Shown in pieces: positions 5,865 through 5,923 of a DNA stretch of 5,923 bases. The notes under the pieces were generated by a model. That model ran no database searches and had not been told where the DNA came from. It worked only from the letters and a program-made list of their open reading frames with translations. Source of the stretch: Pseudomonadota bacterium. Lineage in GTDB: Bacteria; Pseudomonadota; Gammaproteobacteria; SZUA-229. A program made the position numbers and the translations under genes. Position 1 is the stretch's first letter, and each line of letters begins with the position of its first letter. The DNA lies in NCBI GenBank assembly GCA_030836935.1, contig JAUPMA010000237.1, forward strand, positions 1-5,923, given 5' to 3'.

Positions 5865-5923
5865 ATGCCACTGGTTGCACATAACAATTTGCCGACATTC
5901 GAACGCATGCGCGAGGAAGGTAT
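5865..5923 (+). CDS. metA: Probable homoserine O-succinyltransferase, N terminus only (3' truncated)
   Basis: Only 19 complete codons are present: MPLVAHNNLPTFERMREEG. This closely resembles the N terminus of proteobacterial homoserine O-succinyltransferases (MPLVAH..LPTFERL..EG). That enzyme activates homoserine with succinyl-CoA as the first committed step of methionine synthesis, in the cytoplasm. The catalytic cysteine, histidine and glutamate lie beyond the window. A TAA at 5838-5840 closes the frame upstream, so ATG 5865 is the only start, and CAGGG (5852-5856) is a suitable ribosome-binding site eight bases before it. Identification rests on recall of the family's N terminus from a short stretch, and it could be a paralogue using another acyl donor. 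No SAM riboswitch or MetJ box was recognised in the short space upstream. Confidence 0.55.
   Translation, partial: MPLVAHNNLPTFERMREEG

Overview
The window looks like the left end of an assembled contig from a gammaproteobacterium, probably from a metagenome. The ParC C-terminal domain resembles the E. coli type, there is a REP-associated transposase with its palindromes, a short PilZ protein typical of Gammaproteobacteria, and an outer-membrane TonB-dependent receptor. Base composition looks balanced. The first 20 bases match the Illumina read-1 adapter end at 19 of 20 positions, so they are probably sequencing artefact and position 1 is probably a true contig edge. I cannot name a genus.

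Layout. Positions 3-794 (+) hold the 3' part of parC (topoisomerase IV subunit A). Six bases after its stop begins a self-contained REP module: a pair of inverted REP palindromes (801-878), a REP-associated tyrosine (HUH/Y1) transposase gene (912-1430), and a second inverted REP pair (1446-1522). A small orphan gene of unknown function follows (1603-1968). A 267-base gap with two predicted RNA hairpins leads to a PilZ-domain gene (2236-2568). This gene is convergent, with a 22-base gap, with a large TonB-dependent receptor gene on the minus strand (4723-2591). The 195-base region 4724-4918 is divergent and holds plausible sigma70-type promoters in both directions. It leads on the plus strand to an uncharacterised P-loop NTPase (4919-5767). 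The stop codon of that gene lies inside an inverted array of 7-base repeats (5760-5830). The window ends in the first 19 codons of what looks like homoserine O-succinyltransferase (5865 onward).

How the genes fit together. They do not form one pathway. ParC and the putative MetA are housekeeping genes. The transposase and its REP pairs form one functional unit, because enzymes of this family act on the palindromes that flank them. PilZ suggests c-di-GMP signalling, and the receptor suggests TonB-powered uptake of an unidentified ligand. I see no defence island, CRISPR array, prophage, or RNA gene. The items most worth a second look are the paired REP elements, the heptamer inverted array, the P-loop protein family, and the odd translation start region of the PilZ gene.
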